NCBI GenBank assembly: GCA_004524445.1
Contig: SDNP01000029.1
Coordinates: 1-38,747 of the forward strand
DNA length: 38,747 nt
DNA from: Candidatus Thorarchaeota archaeon
GTDB lineage: Archaea > Asgardarchaeota > Thorarchaeia > Thorarchaeales > Thorarchaeaceae
Direction of reading: 5' to 3'
Under the pieces are notes generated by a model. It did not search any database, had not been told where the DNA came from, and was given only the letters and a program-made list of their open reading frames with translations. Below, one piece after another: positions 25,586-33,974 of this stretch (its first letter is position 1; every line of letters starts with the position of its first letter). The position numbers and the translations under genes were made by a program.

Positions 25586-25771
25586 CCCTTTCAAGCCCTC
25601 TCATCAATGTTGCTTAACAATGTGATAGTATTGATTTCAGTTTATGCATCTTTATTATGAATAACATTCTCCTTTTCCTGGATAGGGTAGTACATTTCTG
25701 TCATTTTTCACAAGACATATAGGGATGAGGTTTTTTCTTTCAAGTAACACGTAGAAGGGTGTTTCAGTCTA

Positions 25772-26773
25772 ATGACAATACGTTTGGCTATCAATGGCTT
25801 TGGACGGATAGGAAGAAGATTTGCAGCTTTTGCCCTAAAGTCAAAGCATTTTGAAATAGTGGCAATTAATGACTTGGCGGATGCAAAAACTCTCACGCAT
25901 CTGTTCAAGTATGATACAGTCTTTGGAAAGCATGATGGAACTGTCAAGTATGAGGATGGGCATATTTTTATTGATGGACATAAAATCAAGATGCTTTCAG
26001 AGCGAAATCCGGCAGAATTGCCGTGGAAGGAGATGAAGGTCGATATAGTAATCGAATCGACAGGTATATTCAGGAAGAAAGAGGATGCGGAGAAACACCT
26101 TGAGGCTGGAGCAAAGAAGGTGTTAATCAGTGCTCCCGGGAAGAGTCCAATGCGGACGATTGTTCTTGGAGTCAATGAAGATGAGTATGATCCAAAGAAT
26201 GACCATGTGCTATCCAACGCTTCATGCACAACCAATTGCCTTACACCTGTTGCTAAAGTTCTGCACGAGGAGTTCGGTATTAAGAAGGGACTAATGACGA
26301 CTACCCATGCTGTGACCACAAGTCAAAGTATTCTTGACCTCCCACACAAGGATCTTCGAAGAGCAAGAGCTGCAGGATGGAATATCATTCCGACAACAAC
26401 TGGTGCTGCCAAAGCAACAGCTTTGGTGTACCCAGAGATGGAGGGCAGGCTTGACGCTATGGCGATGAGAGTACCTGTGATGGATGGATCGGTGGTTGAC
26501 TTAACAGCGGTTCTTGAAAAGGAGGTCACGTTGGATGAGGTCAATGAGGCATTCATGAAGGCTGCCGAGGGAGAGCTAAAGGGCATACTTGAATATGCGG
26601 ACGAGCCCATTGTTTCATCTGATATTATTGGCAATACACATTCAAGCATCTACGATTCATTGGCGACAATTGTCATGGGTGATATGGTAAAGGTGCTTTC
26701 ATGGTATGACAATGAAGCTGGCTATGCGATGCGAATGGTTAATCTCGCAGAGTATGTAGCCAAGAAGCTTTGA
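25772..26773 (+). CDS. gap: type I (bacterial-type) glyceraldehyde-3-phosphate dehydrogenase
   Basis: A 333-residue phosphorylating GAPDH, which interconverts glyceraldehyde 3-phosphate and 1,3-bisphosphoglycerate in the cytoplasm. The NAD site INGFGRIGR starts at residue 7, Asp34 in AINDL favours NAD over NADP, the active site SNASCTTNCLTP gives Cys152, and His179 (TTTHAVT) completes the pair. The closing WYDNEAGYAMRMV is classic. This is the bacterial/eukaryotic form, not the usual archaeal type II enzyme, so transfer from bacteria is likely (inference). AGGGTG precedes the ATG and a strong terminator follows. Confidence 0.97.
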   Translation: MTIRLAINGFGRIGRRFAAFALKSKHFEIVAINDLADAKTLTHLFKYDTVFGKHDGTVKYEDGHIFIDGHKIKMLSERNPAELPWKEMKVDIVIESTGIFRKKEDAEKHLEAGAKKVLISAPGKSPMRTIVLGVNEDEYDPKNDHVLSNASCTTNCLTPVAKVLHEEFGIKKGLMTTTHAVTTSQSILDLPHKDLRRARAAGWNIIPTTTGAAKATALVYPEMEGRLDAMAMRVPVMDGSVVDLTAVLEKEVTLDEVNEAFMKAAEGELKGILEYADEPIVSSDIIGNTHSSIYDSLATIVMGDMVKVLSWYDNEAGYAMRMVNLAEYVAKKL

Positions 26774-26801
26774 AACAGAACAGAATCTCGCATTTTGTGG
26801 C

Positions 26802-26840
26802 GAAGAGGGTACAAAATCTACCCTCTTCTATTCCCCTTTT
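26802..26840 (+). terminator. terminator of gap
   Basis: A perfect 10-bp stem (26802-26811 with 26819-26828, loop CAAAATC) starts 29 nt after the gap stop and is followed by TATTCCCCTTTT. Confidence 0.75.
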
Positions 26841-26910
26841 CATGTGATTACTTTTTTCATTCTTGCGGAATGCCATGACTGTTTCTTAAGTGAAGTAGGG
26901 TCATTGCTCG

Positions 26911-27735
26911 CTAAAAAGGTGCAAATATGCCCACAAACACAATCCATGCTAGCGCTGTCTTAGCAATGAAACTCAATACGATATACATTCGTTCTCCATA
27001 GAGATAATCACTCCACTTGCTTACACCTTTGTACTGAAGAAGCATATTGAGTGCGAAGATGTTAAACAAAATGAAATAGATGAATATGATCATATACACG
27101 AAAGTTGGAGGTTCCAAACCAGAAGTTTGGATTGCATTATAGAAGTACGAATATAACACAATCCAAGGAACGAAACCGGAAATACATCCAAAAAGAAAGG
27201 GAGTCCAATTTGTTTTCTCTGTGTGTTGATTCAGGACTTCCATGAGGTATCCGAACATTATCATTGTTGCGTTCAGAACTGTGATCATAACCAGTGACCA
27301 AAAGTCCACTATTCCCGTCAGGAATGTGATGAGGAATATCATTACTGAGCTGGATACAGAATATTCGTACCACCTGTACGGGTTCATTCCCTTCTGAAGA
27401 TTGGTGATGTACCTGCTATTCAAAGGGAATGCAATCAGAAAGTGTGCCAATGAAGACATCAGAGGAAATGATGCAAGAATGACCCCAATATTTGTTACAG
27501 TGTACAATACGGTAGGCGCCGGACCAACCTCAATTATGAAGGGCTCTGTGCTTATCACATTGAAATCGATATAGAATGTATAAAGGTCAGCCTCCCATTC
27601 CAAGGTTAGACCTAGAATTAGCATCAGGACACCCATTATTAGATGTAGTGCTCCAGCAGCTATGTTGAACTTTTTCAAGTATGACGCAGTGATATTTGAT
27701 TTTGAGAAGACATCTCCTTCGGTACTCTCAGTCAT
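26911..27735 (-). CDS. heliorhodopsin
   Basis: A 274-residue seven-helix retinal protein of the heliorhodopsin family. In the last helix, YIVLSFIAKTALAW gives the Schiff-base Lys259 with the family's Ser four residues earlier. In helix 3, NPYRWYEYSVSSS gives the counterion Glu124. His31 in helix 1 (ALHLIMG) and His98 (SSLAHFLIA) match the histidines near the Schiff base in known members. Heliorhodopsins sit inverted in the membrane and most are not ion pumps; their role is unsettled. The ATG at 27735 is chosen over 27762 because a TATA box at 27763-27772 would start transcription near 27742. No carotenoid or retinal synthesis gene is in the window. Confidence 0.93.
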   Translation of the reverse strand: MTESTEGDVFSKSNITASYLKKFNIAAGALHLIMGVLMLILGLTLEWEADLYTFYIDFNVISTEPFIIEVGPAPTVLYTVTNIGVILASFPLMSSLAHFLIAFPLNSRYITNLQKGMNPYRWYEYSVSSSVMIFLITFLTGIVDFWSLVMITVLNATMIMFGYLMEVLNQHTEKTNWTPFLFGCISGFVPWIVLYSYFYNAIQTSGLEPPTFVYMIIFIYFILFNIFALNMLLQYKGVSKWSDYLYGERMYIVLSFIAKTALAWIVFVGIFAPF

Positions 27736-27762
27736 AGTAACCGTAAAACATAGCTTATGCAT

Positions 27763-27772
27763 GATATTAAAG
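27763..27772 (-). promoter_or_regulatory. TATA box for heliorhodopsin
   Basis: Minus-strand CTTTAATATC preceded by CGAAGC. Expected start near 27742, 7 nt before the ATG at 27735. Confidence 0.5.
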
Positions 27773-27879
27773 GCTTCGAATCACATTTTTTCTGTAATAA
27801 GCTTCTTCCTCATGAACGTGGCTGGAGCAAAAGAGTTTCAAGTCACGGACTGGCGATTGCACTAGGTGAGAAGCTAGCT

Positions 27880-28032
27880 ATGAGCAATCATTCCCAGCAT
27901 CTATGTGAGTATTCACGCCATCATGGTGTGGAAGAAATGCGAGAGCGCGTTAAGAATCCAAAGTGGATTTGTGAGGTCTGCGGCAGAGCAGCTAACAAGG
28001 AAGAATTCCTTTGCCGTCCTGTAAAGATGTAA
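27880..28032 (+). CDS. small CxxCGR zinc-ribbon protein
   Basis: A 50-residue protein. CEVCGRAANKEEFLCRP near the C-terminus is a short zinc-binding pattern that recurs in small archaeal and bacterial proteins of unknown role, and HLCEYSRHH near the start adds more possible ligands. The ATG at 27880 follows GGTGA. The same frame is open back to 27757, but those codons look non-coding. It is divergent from heliorhodopsin. Confidence 0.6.
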   Translation: MSNHSQHLCEYSRHHGVEEMRERVKNPKWICEVCGRAANKEEFLCRPVKM

Positions 28033-28130
28033 GCAAAAGCATTCCTAAAAGAATTCGAAGTCAATCCTTCCGTCCGTCATCTGATAGGAGCATTTTTCAT
28101 CTGCTCTACGCTTCCTTATGACTGATTCAT

Positions 28131-29480
28131 ATGTCTGAGAAGGTTTTTTCGCATATTGATGATCACATTGACGATGCCATAGATGATTTGGCTGAGTTCT
28201 GTTCAATTCCTTCTGTTGCTACAAAGGGAGAGAATATGCTAGACGCTGCCAATTTGGTGAAATCATGGCTTGAGTCCCTCGGACTTGAAACAGCTCTCCA
28301 CGAAACCTCAGGTTGGCCAGTTGTGACAGGCGAAATGGATGTGGGTGCAAAGCGCACACTTCTCTTCTACAATCATTATGACGTTCAGCCCGCTGAACCC
28401 TTTGACCTCTGGAAATCTCCTCCATTTGAACTCAGTCGCAGAAATGGGCGGCTCTATGCTAGAGGTGTAGCTGACAATAAGGGCGATATTGTTACACGCA
28501 TTTGGGCTTTGAAGGCATTGATCGAATCCGATGTTGAGATACCTGTTAATATTAAATTCGTCATTGAGGGGGAGGAGGAGATTGGAAGTCCGCACCTTCA
28601 TGAGTTTGTTAGAAAGAATGAAGATTTCATCAAGGCTGATGGTGGCATATGGGAGTTTGGCGGTTCTGGAATCGATGATAGACAAGAAGCATGGCTTGGC
28701 TTGAAGGGTCTCCTCTATGTTCAGCTCGAAGTAAAGAAGCTGAAAATGGATTCACATTCTGCAAATGCATGCGTTTTGCCGTCTGCTCCTTACAGACTAG
28801 TTTGGGCTCTGAATTCGTTGAAGAATGAAGACGGAAAGATACTGATAAAGGGCTTCTATGATGATGTAAACACACTTTCCAACGCTGAATTGGAGATAAT
28901 CAGAAACATAGAACTGTATGAGGATGATGTAAAGGAGTACTATGAAATTGACCAGTTCGTTAACGGTTTGGAAGGTCACGAACTTCAGATCGAATTTTAT
29001 AATGGGCCAACCTGCAACATATGTGGTATAGGAAGCGGTTGGCAAGGCGAAGGATCAAAGACGGTCTTGCCCGCGGAAGCTATGGTGAAGGTTGATTTTC
29101 GATTGGTGGAATCCATGGATCCCAACGACATCCTTTCTAAGCTTCAGAACCACTTCGATTCGGAAGGATTCTCAGACATCGAAATTGCCTGGCACGATGG
29201 ATATCCTGCGGCAAAGACGCCTGTAGACCATCCATTTGTGGAGGTCGTTAATACTGCAAATAAGAGAGTATTCGGTCATGACATCACGATACACCCCACT
29301 AACCCTGGTTCAGGCCCCCTCTACTTATTCAAAGACCACGTTCCTATGGTTTCTATTGGCTGTTCAGATTTCTATTCAAGGGCACACTCACCTAATGAAA
29401 CAATCAAAATAGAGAACTTTAGCAAGAGCATCAAACGAATCATTGTTTTGATTGAAGAGATGACCGCTTCTTTTGATTGA
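28131..29480 (+). CDS. M20 family metallopeptidase (dipeptidase/ArgE-DapE type)
   Basis: A 449-residue zinc peptidase, probably a cytosolic dipeptidase or carboxypeptidase. Metal and catalytic residues are clear: NHYDVQP (His82, Asp84), RGVADNKGD with bridging Asp115, EGEEEIGSP around 147-153 with the catalytic Glu pair, and the late YSRAHSPNE His. A dimerisation domain (about 200-310) is present, including HSANACVLPSAPYRLVWAL. Fits use of peptides brought in by the importer, though that link is inference. ATG start at 28131. Confidence 0.92.
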   Translation: MSEKVFSHIDDHIDDAIDDLAEFCSIPSVATKGENMLDAANLVKSWLESLGLETALHETSGWPVVTGEMDVGAKRTLLFYNHYDVQPAEPFDLWKSPPFELSRRNGRLYARGVADNKGDIVTRIWALKALIESDVEIPVNIKFVIEGEEEIGSPHLHEFVRKNEDFIKADGGIWEFGGSGIDDRQEAWLGLKGLLYVQLEVKKLKMDSHSANACVLPSAPYRLVWALNSLKNEDGKILIKGFYDDVNTLSNAELEIIRNIELYEDDVKEYYEIDQFVNGLEGHELQIEFYNGPTCNICGIGSGWQGEGSKTVLPAEAMVKVDFRLVESMDPNDILSKLQNHFDSEGFSDIEIAWHDGYPAAKTPVDHPFVEVVNTANKRVFGHDITIHPTNPGSGPLYLFKDHVPMVSIGCSDFYSRAHSPNETIKIENFSKSIKRIIVLIEEMTASFD

Positions 29481-29750
29481 TGGACCGCAAGTTTTCTGTT
29501 TGAACTATAGTAATAGGCGAGTCAAGTTAGTATGATACTCACCCCGTCATGAAAACCCATCCCGTAAGGATGGTGGATAAACTCACAAAAAAAAGGTATG
29601 TATCAACCAATACAACATTGGCATGCGCTTATTGCTTCATGGGGGTAAAAGAATGTGTTTTATCTATCCATACCTTCACTCTCGGATTTGCTTGCATGAA
29701 CGCGTTATGGAATTTTTCGGAATAAGCATAATACATTTACTCGACAACAA
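29481..29750. other. intergenic interval with one hairpin
   Basis: No gene supported. A 6-bp stem (CCATCC, 29557-29562, with GGATGG, 29568-29573) lies between the convergent ends of the peptidase and DUF4139 genes. It is followed by an A-run on the plus strand, so it does not look like a standard terminator in either direction. Confidence 0.4.
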
Positions 29751-31307
29751 TTATGGCAGAGGCGGCCTCAATTTCAATCCTTTCTCCCATTCCACTTCAA
29801 AACTGTACGATAGAATAGTTTCCTCATTTGGATGGGCTTCCAAATTCCATTCCAAAACCCCCATTTCTTGCTTTTCAGGATGGGGTTCAGCCTGTTTAAG
29901 TTCCACATTAACCTTCTCTGATGAGCTATGGGGAATTCTATCGACTACTCTAATCGGTACATCCTTCTTCGCATACGACTGAATCTTTAGTTCATATTTG
30001 TATTCACGACGGGTCTTTCCTCTCGTTAGACCTGCCTTCTCGGTTTCCTTTGTCTTGAGTAGTTTTTCGCACTTAACGTCATACGAAACTCTGGTTCCAA
30101 TCCCAATCTTTTCATCTGGTGCAACAATATCCATTGCGGTTTCCCCAATGAAATCGCCATCTGCGTAAATCCTTGCCTTACCAGGCAAAAGCATTGAATC
30201 GCCAATTGTGACTTCATTTTGAGCTACTGGTTCTGCCATGGCATATGCATTCCAGAAATACATGAGGCGAGATGAAAGGTCTTCTCTCGTCAGCGTTACG
30301 GGGCTTGGATCTGCATCCGAGAGCACAGTCACCCTTCCAGGAATATCATACTGGACAATACCTCCTAGCGTCTGAGAGGCTTCTGCATATGCTGGCTTCA
30401 ATCTATCAGTACTAACTGATACCTCCATGGGCGAGATTTCTCTTGCTATGCCAAATCCTGCCTTATCTGCTCTGGATGGTCTAGGTTCATATGCCCTCGA
30501 AGCAGCATCGACGTAGTACGGTTGAGGTCGAATAGCCTCTACAGGCCGCATTGATGCTGTTGAAACGGTTAGATCGACATCAATCCAGTCTTCTAGACTG
30601 TGATTGACAACATTGGCAATTCTTTTGACTGCAGCCCTTTCATCAGTGAGGTCGATATCATATGCGGGCTCCCACCTGGCAAATTTATGCAGATAGGAAA
30701 TCTCCAAGTCTACAGTAGTTTCTTTGATGGCCTCAAGTGCAATTCGGACTATCGTTTTTGTTTCAGTTTTTCTTGCTGCTCCTACCCTATTGATATTAGC
30801 ATTTACCGTCCTGATTTTAGCTTCAACATCTTCCAACTCGTAGCCGAGGTCTCGTATCTTCTTTTTAGCTTCGCCAAGTGCTTCTGTGATAAAGATGTGG
30901 CTTTTGTCCAATATCTCAAGAGGTGTATCTTTAAGCGGATACCATTTGCCAAATTCACTAGAGAAGTGCTCCAGGATGGATGTAAGATACTTTACCCTCT
31001 CTTGTTGAGTCGATATCCTATCCACAATGCCCTTCTTTCCTTCTTCAAGTATATCCAACTCATTCCTCAGGTTTCCTATTTCATTTTCAGGCCCGAATGT
31101 CTTGGTCACTCGCTTAGTATCGACGTTTTTCAATTTGGCATGTCCCTTCCCCTTGGCGCGGAAACTATCTGTTTCTGCATACCTGGAGATATCCCCCATC
31201 CTAACGATATGCTGTCCAGGTTTCACATCAATCTTGCCAACGCGCGTGACCTTGGCTCCATCTCGGAATACAACCACTCTGTCGATTTTGGTATCACATT
31301 CAATCAT
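29751..31307 (-). CDS. DUF4139 domain protein (MuiA-like), copy 1
   Basis: A 518-residue protein of the DUF4140-DUF4139 type. The N-terminal part (IDRVVVFRDGAKVTRVG) is the DUF4140 strand-rich domain, residues about 75-180 are a charged coiled coil, and the rest is the DUF4139 beta-domain, with LHKFARWEPAYDIDL, LEDWIDVDLTVSTA and MEVSVS-type stretches. No signal peptide, so cytoplasmic. The family's function is unknown. It follows its paralogue by 12 nt with AGGAG before the ATG, indicating an operon and an old tandem duplication. Confidence 0.87.
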   Translation of the reverse strand: MIECDTKIDRVVVFRDGAKVTRVGKIDVKPGQHIVRMGDISRYAETDSFRAKGKGHAKLKNVDTKRVTKTFGPENEIGNLRNELDILEEGKKGIVDRISTQQERVKYLTSILEHFSSEFGKWYPLKDTPLEILDKSHIFITEALGEAKKKIRDLGYELEDVEAKIRTVNANINRVGAARKTETKTIVRIALEAIKETTVDLEISYLHKFARWEPAYDIDLTDERAAVKRIANVVNHSLEDWIDVDLTVSTASMRPVEAIRPQPYYVDAASRAYEPRPSRADKAGFGIAREISPMEVSVSTDRLKPAYAEASQTLGGIVQYDIPGRVTVLSDADPSPVTLTREDLSSRLMYFWNAYAMAEPVAQNEVTIGDSMLLPGKARIYADGDFIGETAMDIVAPDEKIGIGTRVSYDVKCEKLLKTKETEKAGLTRGKTRREYKYELKIQSYAKKDVPIRVVDRIPHSSSEKVNVELKQAEPHPEKQEMGVLEWNLEAHPNEETILSYSFEVEWEKGLKLRPPLP

Positions 31308-31319
31308 TCCAATCCACTC

Positions 31320-32903
31320 CTAGGGTAGCGGCGGGACAATGACCGTTTCCTTGTCCCAAGTCACTTTGTATGCGTATTCGATTGATTTCGAGGTTCCCTC
31401 TTTTATTTTTAATTCCCATTCAAGAATGCCAAGCTGTGACTTCTTTGGTTGGGGCACTGTTTCCAGAACTTCAATTTCTATCGATGGGTTGAGACTATGA
31501 GGAACTCTATCCTTTACAGCAACCTCGATTCTCTTCTTTTCAAAATTCTCAAGGATCAAAGTATATCCGTAATTCTGTTGGATCTTTCCTCTGGTTAATC
31601 CTGATTTTTGAATATCCCTCTTTACCAGTTTCTTTTCACCCTTGACTTTGTTTGCGATTCTCGTGCCAATCTTAAACGATTCATGTGGAGCAATTTGTGG
31701 GATTGATGTTTCGCCTACCAGATCATTCCCTTCATAGACTTTCACTTCGCCTGGTAGAATTAACTGGGATCCGTTTGTTACTTCATTCTGCGCGACAACA
31801 TATACCATCTCATCAGCGTACCAGTAGTATATTGTTGAGGAATCTAGCTCCTCCTCTGATAAAGCAATAGGATGTTCCTCGTCATCAGGTGGAATTGAAG
31901 TAGTATCTGGCACGTCATAAACTGAGATTCCCGATACTGTTTCAGATGATTCGGCAAATGTTTCCTCTAATTCTGGTGGCGGACTTGGAGGTGGAGCTGT
32001 ACCTGATTTCTCCAAGGCTTCTGGTTCAGCAGCGGCAGCTGGCGCCATTTTCATACTTCTTTTTGCCCTCTCCTTTCTAGCCCTAGCATCTTCAGGGTCA
32101 TATGCTGTTATGTACAGAGGGGTACCCTCTATGGCATGTGCTGGAGTAGCTGTCGCTGTGGAAACTCTTAGGCGTACATCCTTCCAATCCTCCCCAGTAC
32201 AATTGCGTATGAGCGCCATTCTTCTTATCCTGCATGAGTTTCGACCAACTTTGACATCGTAACTTGGACTCCAGCTTGCGCCATCCGTCTGGTAAGTGAG
32301 TTCCAGCTGAATGGTTCCTTTTTCTTCAGCCTCCAAGTCTATATCCACATCATAGAACACTTCTGTTTTTCTTTTGCTGTCGAGCTTCCCAATTTCTGAT
32401 TCTAGTATCTCAATTTCCGTTTGAATCTCCTGTCGCTTTTTTCTCAGCTCCCTCAGCTTCTTTCGAGTCTTATTCTTCACCTCTGAGCTCTTAGAGTCGA
32501 TATTTTTCAGCTGCGATATGTCCGTTTCATTCGCAGCCAAAATGGTACCGTAGTTTTCTGAAAAATCGTCCAATAACTGTTGCATGCTGGAAATTCTCAG
32601 ATTTTCAATTTCTATCTCGTCATCCAATGCCAGCAGCCTTCGCCGTAATTCCTTCAGCTTTGAATAAATGTGATCAATATCCTCCTTAGGTTCAAAGAGC
32701 CGTTCCTTTCTTTGTACGTCAAGGGAGGCAATGTGTGCCTTTCCGTGTCCATCAACACGGAAACTATCCTCAATTGCTGAGGAAGAGATTCCTCCTAATC
32801 TAACTTTCAGATCTCCAGGTTCTACTTCCACTGAACCTATTCTAGTCACTCTGGCTCCATTTCTGAATACTGCAACTCTGGATATTGACGCCTCTATTTC
32901 CAT
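31320..32903 (-). CDS. DUF4139 domain protein (MuiA-like), copy 2
   Basis: A 527-residue paralogue of the downstream gene with the same order: DUF4140 (ISRVAVFRNGARVTRIG), coiled coil (about 85-170, rich in Lys, Arg, Glu) and DUF4139 (TDGASWSPSYDVKVG, CTGEDWKDVRLRVSTA). It differs by an Ala/Pro/Ser-rich low-complexity linker around 280-340. The ATG at 32903 is chosen because it has GGAG upstream and aligns with the paralogue's start; an in-frame start at 32942 would add 13 residues. First gene of the pair, divergent from the response regulator. Confidence 0.87.
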   Translation of the reverse strand: MEIEASISRVAVFRNGARVTRIGSVEVEPGDLKVRLGGISSSAIEDSFRVDGHGKAHIASLDVQRKERLFEPKEDIDHIYSKLKELRRRLLALDDEIEIENLRISSMQQLLDDFSENYGTILAANETDISQLKNIDSKSSEVKNKTRKKLRELRKKRQEIQTEIEILESEIGKLDSKRKTEVFYDVDIDLEAEEKGTIQLELTYQTDGASWSPSYDVKVGRNSCRIRRMALIRNCTGEDWKDVRLRVSTATATPAHAIEGTPLYITAYDPEDARARKERAKRSMKMAPAAAAEPEALEKSGTAPPPSPPPELEETFAESSETVSGISVYDVPDTTSIPPDDEEHPIALSEEELDSSTIYYWYADEMVYVVAQNEVTNGSQLILPGEVKVYEGNDLVGETSIPQIAPHESFKIGTRIANKVKGEKKLVKRDIQKSGLTRGKIQQNYGYTLILENFEKKRIEVAVKDRVPHSLNPSIEIEVLETVPQPKKSQLGILEWELKIKEGTSKSIEYAYKVTWDKETVIVPPLP

Positions 32904-33050
32904 TATGACAAATCTCCAATCTGGAGTGGACAATACCATCATTTATTCTTTGAGTAGAATCATTGAATTTGCCAAATCGATTCAAAATGACATTCTTCCG
33001 TGTGTGACCTTGTGACAACTAAACTTTTCAGCATGCGAAACCTTTGAATT

Positions 33051-33059
33051 GATATATCT
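33051..33059 (+). promoter_or_regulatory. TATA box for the response regulator
   Basis: GATATATCT preceded by GAAACC-type bases; expected start near 33080, about 33 nt before the ATG at 33113. Confidence 0.4.
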
Positions 33060-33112
33060 TCAACCAAAATTCACAGCAAAATGCACGCATCTTAAGGCAG
33101 TGACACCCAAAA

Positions 33113-33499
33113 ATGACCACCCGCATCTTCATTGTTGATGACGAACCAAGAGTAGCAGAAATTCTGGAAACCTATCTCCAAAAAGAAATGCCGGATATTG
33201 AAGTCATCTGTGCTTCAGATGGAAAGGATGCTGTGGAGAAAATGGCCATGATGCTGGCAGATGATGTAACTCCTGACATGACTCTGATGGATCTCAGAAT
33301 GCCTATCATGGACGGTATTGAATCAAGCAAGCAGTTATCTGAAATGGGTGTTGAAAATATCCATATTCTCACCGCATATGTAGACCCAGAGCTTAAGGAG
33401 ATAGCTATCACGGTGGGGGCTGAGGGAGTAATCGATAAATCCGAGGGTTATGCCAAGATTGCCGAGCGTCTTGCTGCAATGGTGAATGAAAAGAAATAA
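33113..33499 (+). CDS. stand-alone response regulator receiver domain (CheY-like)
   Basis: A 128-residue single receiver domain. The acidic pair Asp9-Asp10, phosphoacceptor Asp60 (LMDLRMP), Thr87 (HILTAY) and Lys109 (GVIDKS) are all present. There is no output domain, so it would act by binding partners. No histidine kinase is in the window. Confidence 0.93.
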   Translation: MTTRIFIVDDEPRVAEILETYLQKEMPDIEVICASDGKDAVEKMAMMLADDVTPDMTLMDLRMPIMDGIESSKQLSEMGVENIHILTAYVDPELKEIAITVGAEGVIDKSEGYAKIAERLAAMVNEKK

Positions 33500-33604
33500 T
33501 CAAGTGCCATTCTGCACTGTTCCTTTGATTGATCATTTCTGTGATGTACAGCTGTCTTAATCACTTGGAAAATGATTGTGAATCCGTCTAATCTACTATA
33601 TTCA

Positions 33605-33651
33605 CTGAAAAAGGAAAATATGAAATGCGAAACCCGGGACGGTGCCCGGGT
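33605..33651 (-). terminator. terminator of the rubredoxin gene
   Basis: A 7-bp GC-rich stem (33632-33638 with 33645-33651, loop ACGGTG) lies just past the rubredoxin stop on the minus strand and is followed there by a U-rich stretch (complement of 33605-33625). Confidence 0.65.
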
Positions 33652-33677
33652 AAGTATTGCGAATTAGCAGGATTCTA

Positions 33678-33842
33678 CTAATCAGAGATTTTCTCAAAGT
33701 CGTCCTTGCTTGCTCCACACATTGGACAAACCCAATCATCGGGTATATCTTCGAACTTGGTTCCTGGTTCCACTCCGCTGTCTGGATCTCCCTTCTCTTC
33801 GTCGTAAATCCATCCACAGACCAAACATTCCCATTTTGCCAT
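33678..33842 (-). CDS. rubredoxin
   Basis: A 54-residue rubredoxin, a one-iron electron carrier. The two Cys pairs CLVCGWIYD (6-9) and [12 protein letters not shown] (39-42), with [20 protein letters not shown] between them, are canonical. The ATG at 33842 has GGTGA upstream. It is short but complete and has its own terminator. Likely partners are oxygen- or peroxide-reducing enzymes elsewhere in the genome. Confidence 0.95.
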   Translation of the reverse strand: MAKWECLVCGWIYDEEKGDPDSGVEPGTKFEDIPDDWVCPMCGASKDDFEKISD

Positions 33843-33974
33843 TTGTTGATTCACCGTTTTCTTTGCTAATGCTTTTTTCTAATACAATAGTCATTCCATC
33901 CGAATACACATGGCGGATAAAAGCCTTCGGATGGGCCGAAAGTCAAGTCAATCCAGTCTGACCTGTTTGCATCT

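Noticed and set aside
29557..29573. Hairpin as terminator for the M20 peptidase or DUF4139 genes
   Set aside because: No U-run follows it on either strand, and it is 77 nt or more from both stops.
30600..31328. 242-codon plus-strand open frame opposite the first DUF4139 gene
   Set aside because: It is antisense to a clear family member, has a Phe/Ser/Cys-rich composition with no domain, and lacks a ribosome binding site.
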